Shown here in pieces: positions 59,775-64,000 of a stretch of 64,000 nucleotides of DNA; the first letter of the stretch is position 1, and each line of letters opens with the position of its first letter. The notes under the pieces were generated by a model. That model was not told where the DNA came from. It did not search any database and saw nothing but the letters and a program-made list of their open reading frames with translations. Location: NCBI GenBank assembly GCA_001599595.1, contig BCHH01000003.1:1598477-1662476 (forward strand), given 5' to 3'. A program made the translations under genes and the position numbers. This stretch comes from Beverwykella pulmonaria (Eukaryota > Ascomycota > Dothideomycetes > Pleosporales > Melanommataceae).

Positions 59775-61524
59775 TCAGATCCTAAAAACATTCACATTAC
59801 TCTTAATAAATTCATACGAATCCGCGCGGAAGTCGTCACTCAACAAATTGTTGTTGCTCGCATAGAATTGCATCAACTGCTTGCTAGCCTTCCACTCAGG
59901 CCAGTTACCCAGATCATTATTACTATTAGGGTCGAGGTCGTAGATGAAGCTGTAGTAGTACCCTCTAATACTCTTAGCAGCATTATTGTCTTTGACGCCG
60001 TAGAACACTTGAAGCAGGTCGGAGCCGTGGAACGTCCCGAGGACAGGTGTTCCGTAGTCGTAGGACGAGAGGTAGGACCAGGACTTCACTGTGGGATTGA
60101 CCTTGGTTGTAACTTCGAGGAGCAAGCGCCGCGTAAGCGTAAACGTAAGATCGCCGAGGATAGCAGCAAGACGTTTGAATTGTGGGTACCAGTTGTTGAG
60201 GAACAAGGTGCGGAACGGACTCCCATCCTCGCTGATGGAGCCGTACGTATTGATCAGGCCATCAATGACAGTCTTGGGCGTATCAGGGAAGAAAATGTTG
60301 TTGAGGTAACTGCTTAGCTCTGCAGTGGTGGAGATGTTCGAAGTGAAGAGGGCGAAGAGGGTACCCTCGTCTTCTTGGTCGCCCACGATGAACGGGACTT
60401 GAGCGTACTTCCCGGCGGCAATGAGGGTGTCGGGGGAATCGGTCAGGACGGTGCCGTCAGGACGGGGGAGGTAGGATAAGGCGATTGAAGTGTAAGAGAG
60501 CAAACCGGGGACGGAATTGACCGCGTTGAGGTACGTGCTGTAGTCTACGGAGCGGAGGCAGGCGAGGGTGTCGGATTTGGCGGAGCAGCCGGCTGCTGCG
60601 ACGACCTGTGTTGAGGTTAGCAAACATGTTGTAAGGAGAATTGGGTCGGACAAAATGTACCTCGTCGTAAACAGCCTGTGCTTTGTGACCATCGACTCGA
60701 TCGGCTGGCACGACGCTTCCCGAGTTCATGATGCCAGCCCTGAATAAAGGCTTGCCCTTGTAGGAAATGTCACCATCGTACAGCGCCATCTGGTCGAGCA
60801 CAGAAATGGATCCCGCCGATTCACCCCAGATGGTAACCTTGTCAGGGTCTCCACCGAAAGCCGCAATGTTATCAGCAACCCACTTGAGTCCGAGTCTCTG
60901 GTCCAAGAGCCCCAGGTTCGACGAGCCGTCGGCGAGAATCTCTTTGCCGCCCAAGAAACCGAAGCCGCCCACACGGTAATTGACAGCAACGAAGATGATG
61001 GGTTTGCCCTGGGCTACAGACTCGAGAACTAACGAGGTGCCGTCGTACATTTGGGTTGCGCCCAACTCGAAGCCACCGCCGAAGATCCAAAAAAGTACCG
61101 GAAGTTTGGCGGTTGCTGATACGCCAGCCGGTCGCTGAACATTGATGGTGAGGCAGTCTTCGCCCGCATTGGTCACCGTCTGGAGCAGAGGCGTGTCGAG
61201 AACCGCTCCGATGAAGTTAGACACAGGATTACCAGCGTCGATGCTAAAGAAGAATTGGGGGCATGCTTTCGGGAGGAGATCGTCTACGATGACAGTTCCA
61301 AGAGCGGATGTGAGAGGTTGAGGAGGCTTGAGACGCAGTGACCCGACGGGTGGCTGTGCGAACGGTATTCCCATGAAAGATTCGACCGATAGAAGTGACC
61401 TCCCAACCAGTGTAGCACCAGGCACGGGCGCGATAACAGTGGGTGCCGCTCTTTTCTCGACGGGAGCGGGAGCTGGCGCCGCGAATGCGAGGGGGAGGAA
61501 GGCGAGGAAGTGAGAGACCTTCAT
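59775..61524 (-). CDS. Secreted type-B carboxylesterase / lipase
   Basis: A 564-residue alpha/beta hydrolase of the carboxylesterase type B family, which includes the Candida rugosa lipases. It hydrolyses ester bonds of lipids or plant acyl esters outside the cell. Two exons: 61524-60661 and 60605-59775, with a 55-nt intron (GTACAT donor, GCTAAC branch, ACACAG acceptor). The signal peptide is [20 protein letters not shown], followed by a KR at 24-25 that could be a Kex2-type propeptide site. Markers: [21 protein letters not shown], the oxyanion loop [10 protein letters not shown], nucleophile Ser236 in TIWGESAGS, acid Glu368 in DQEDEGT and His481 in [13 protein letters not shown]. Two conserved disulfide regions are present. 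Length and triad are normal. The substrate cannot be told from the sequence. Confidence 0.94.
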
Positions 61525-63944
61525 GGTGAATATAGTCCAAGGCTCTTTGACAGTTCAGAAGATGAGAAGATGGATGCGTCTACAACCACTTCCGTGTGAT
61601 GAAGTCCGCCTCGATCTTATACACTCACTGTCGCTCAAGTATCACGGACTCAACTTTTGTTTCCCCGCATTGACTCCTCGGTACAAGTGCAGGTGATATA
61701 TCGTGGCTATGGATTAGGCCAACACTCCGCTGCTTCCGTGAGTGCATTGTTATACCCTGGCCAGGTCTACGTCTGATAGCTGCGGACTCTGGTGTTGAGT
61801 TTGAGGCGCGGTCCGAGTCCGAAGCAGACAATACCCCTTGATTTGGCGCACAGCATTCCTCGATTGGCCTATCATTGTCGACTCGCTGCTTGATCTCCAG
61901 GGGAGAAGGCTGAAAGTGTGCAAACGGCGGGAGATGGCGGGGTCGTAGCGCGCAGAATGGTCTGCGTGGACAAGTCCAGTTCATGAATCGAGGATGCTCA
62001 GCATAGGCGCCAGCGAATCAGAACTAGGCATGCAGAAGTCTCCGTGAAGCTTGCATGGAGCTATGAGCCACACCCTAGAATCCTTCTGTACCTCACAGTC
62101 CGGCTTACGCGACAACTTCTCCGAGAGCAGCGCAGAGAAAAAGCAACTTGCGGATAGTTGGCTTGTATAGATACGTGGAGAAACACGCGAAAACTGTCAA
62201 GTGACCACCGGAGTTGGTACGTCCTATTCGTTGACTTTTGTCGCCATCTTCGAATTTGCTGCTCGATGTATCGCAACCATGACCGTATTGCGTGCTTGGG
62301 CGAAGTCGTTGGGTTGTTTTGCATCCATCTCGAGTCTCTGCATCCATGAAGATCATGACCAGGGTACCCAATGGCCCAGCACCGTATTCGTGGACCGGTG
62401 GACGATCGATGTTGTCGTTCACCAGCTACTTTCTTGGTGTGGACGGAGATTTTGCCAAAACGGTAAAACGCGGGGACCCCAGCTCTGAGTCCTCCACACC
62501 CATATCTGCGTAGCGTGGCATTTGGTGGAGATGTACGATCAATGCATGCAGGTAAGATGAGATGAGCCTCGGTAGAATTTCCATGGCTAATAATGGGATT
62601 TGCGCAGTATCAATTCATGTGAAAAAAAAAAGGGAAAAGCGACGGAAAAAAAAAAATAGGAGAACGAGAGCCGTTCCTAGAAGCTGAGACATAGGAAAAT
62701 AGGCGAATCTGTATCGTCGGACTACCAGCACAGACCATCAAGTTACAGGACGCGGTCGGGCCTCTAGGCGGTAGGGAGTTGAGGCTCAGGCTGCGGCTGC
62801 GGCGCTGTGCAGGCGCAAAACAAAAGACAATCACCGCTGGAAAAAAAAGGGACAGGCTCGGAGCCTGTCGCGCCGAGCCGTAGGCCATTGCGGAAGACTT
62901 CGAATTCGACAGTCCGCGTGGTCGCTCGTCTCGTGTCCAGGTGACCCTATCGAATATGCCGGGGGGTTAGTAAGTGCCGGAGGTCTTGGAGGCGGTCAAC
63001 ATGGTGTTCCTAATGCAGACGAGACTCCGACATGTGAGATATATGGAAGACGGATGCTCCTAGCCTCCGGGCCGACTGAGGGTGCTCTGGGGAAGAGTCT
63101 GGGGAAAATGTGGAGAGCTGCTAGGCGAAAATGAAGGTCAGAATTTGGGGATTAGTCTCGATCCGTTAACCCGGGTGAGCAATCCGACTGTCAGATGTCT
63201 CTGTGTGTCGCGAAGAGGCATTGTGCCTAGGTACACAGTTTCTCGTTGCATGTGTTGGACAACTGCCAGTCGAGGAGGGGGACGAGGTGTCCTTTCGAGG
63301 CGCTCACAGAGTCGACTCGGCAGGAAACAAGGCCCCCATGGAATGAGTCAGATAAAAAAAAAGACGACAGGTCCGCAAAAGAAACGACGCGGTGAAGTCT
63401 TTGGGAATATATTTGTTGAGAAAGTGGAATCACCTGATTATGTAATGCTTGGCATATTTGTGTTGTTTGCCTGTTTGTGACGTAGCGTCCGCGAACGAGC
63501 TCAGACGTCATCTCTATATGCATACTTGAATTGCCTCAAGCTCCACCCAGTGCGGTTCCTGGCACGCGATCTTCATGTCCCAGAATAAGCAACTGACAGC
63601 ACCAACGCCCCGGCACCGTGAATCTCTCGGTAGCCTAGCTGCCGGGCGCTGTAATTGGGCAGCAGCCATGGGGGAGACAGGTTGGGGCAAGGCAGTGAAT
63701 GAGATGATACCCCGCTGTGACGTCTCCCTCCAGAATGGCAGGCGAAGGAGTGGGTTCAGGGATGCTTTGTGGCTGGCCCCGTGTGCCATTGACGGGCGAG
63801 ACAAGACGTCATAGCCCAGCGTTGCTTGCTTCTTAACTATGACTTCCGCAGCCTTTGTCTCAAGCCCAACTTCTTCTTCCCTTCTTCTCTGCTAGCATCC
63901 TCGCACTAAAAACACCACTGCCACTTTCCTCACGAAAATCCATC
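61525..63944. other. 2.4-kb spacer
   Basis: The left end is the esterase promoter. Poly-A tracts lie at about 62620-62660 and 63355. ORFs at 62105-62422, 63082-63480 and 63514-63804 show no domain. The last 100 bases (CT-rich, 63850-63944) look like the leader of the gene starting at 63945. Confidence 0.4.
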
Positions 63945-64000
63945 ATGGAGACAATCAACAACGTCGCTGCTGCTGCCAGCAAGGCCATCTGGGGCGAGCA
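63945..64000 (+). CDS. 5' end of a gene cut by the window edge
   Basis: An ATG in a good context (CCATC before it, after a CT-rich leader) opens a frame of 18 complete codons, METINNVAAAASKAIWGE, running to the window end. The Ala-rich start resembles small conserved hypothetical proteins of ascomycetes, but this is memory of a pattern rather than an assignment. The rest of the gene is outside the window. Confidence 0.5.
   Translation, partial: METINNVAAAASKAIWGE

Overview
The window is nuclear DNA from a filamentous ascomycete (Pezizomycotina). The genes have many short GT-AG introns (mostly 45-90 nt, with CTAAC/CTGAC-like branch sites), monocistronic layout and wide spacers. The gene set is also typical: GH95 fucosidase, CYP65-type P450, bilirubin-oxidase-like multicopper oxidase, Rvs167, Vps23, Upf1 and a delta-type PLC. 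I cannot fix the class or genus; Dothideomycetes or Leotiomycetes would fit. I found no tRNA, rRNA, CRISPR, phage or bacterial features. All exon structures were deduced by hand from splice signals, frame and family similarity, not from transcripts.

Left part (1-15.9 kb), accessory in character: the tail of an unidentified gene (2-193), a secreted GH95 alpha-L-fucosidase (2166-4732, -), a wrecked GH3 beta-xylosidase pseudogene (about 5740-6960, +), a two-exon six-cysteine small secreted protein (8455-8839, +), a ten-exon cytochrome P450 (10536-12634, -) and a 133-bp MITE-like inverted-repeat element (13455-13587). Spacers are long and partly AT-rich.

Middle (15.9-44 kb), housekeeping genes separated by large empty spacers: a PRXL2-type thioredoxin-fold protein (15986-17168, +), glutathione-dependent formaldehyde dehydrogenase (17916-19658, +), the nonsense-mediated-decay helicase Upf1 (22672-26005, -), phosphoinositide phospholipase C (31638-35045, -) and a CECR5/YKR070W-type HAD phosphatase (42361-43928, +). 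The gaps at 26.0-31.6 and 35.0-42.4 kb hold only weak unrecognised ORFs. The best of these is a small Cys4 protein at 38946-39320 (-).

Right part (46-64 kb), the densest: an eleven-exon secreted multicopper oxidase (46495-48800, -), the ESCRT-I subunit Vps23/TSG101 (51507-53499, -), mitochondrial cysteine desulfurase Nfs1 (53952-55723, -) head-to-head with the BAR-SH3 protein Rvs167 (56387-57973, +), a DsbA/FrnE-like thioredoxin-fold protein (58649-59388, +), a secreted type-B carboxylesterase/lipase (59775-61524, -) and the first codons of a gene running off the right end (63945, +).

Functional themes: extracellular polymer and lipid attack with redox enzymes (GH95, MCO, esterase, P450) and core trafficking, RNA-decay, lipid-signalling and iron-sulfur functions. 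I see no biosynthetic cluster or defence island. The most novel items are the six-cysteine secreted protein, the MITE-like element, the decayed xylosidase and several splicing oddities: a GC-AG intron, 15- and 19-nt exons, and a stop-free, frame-preserving intron in Nfs1.
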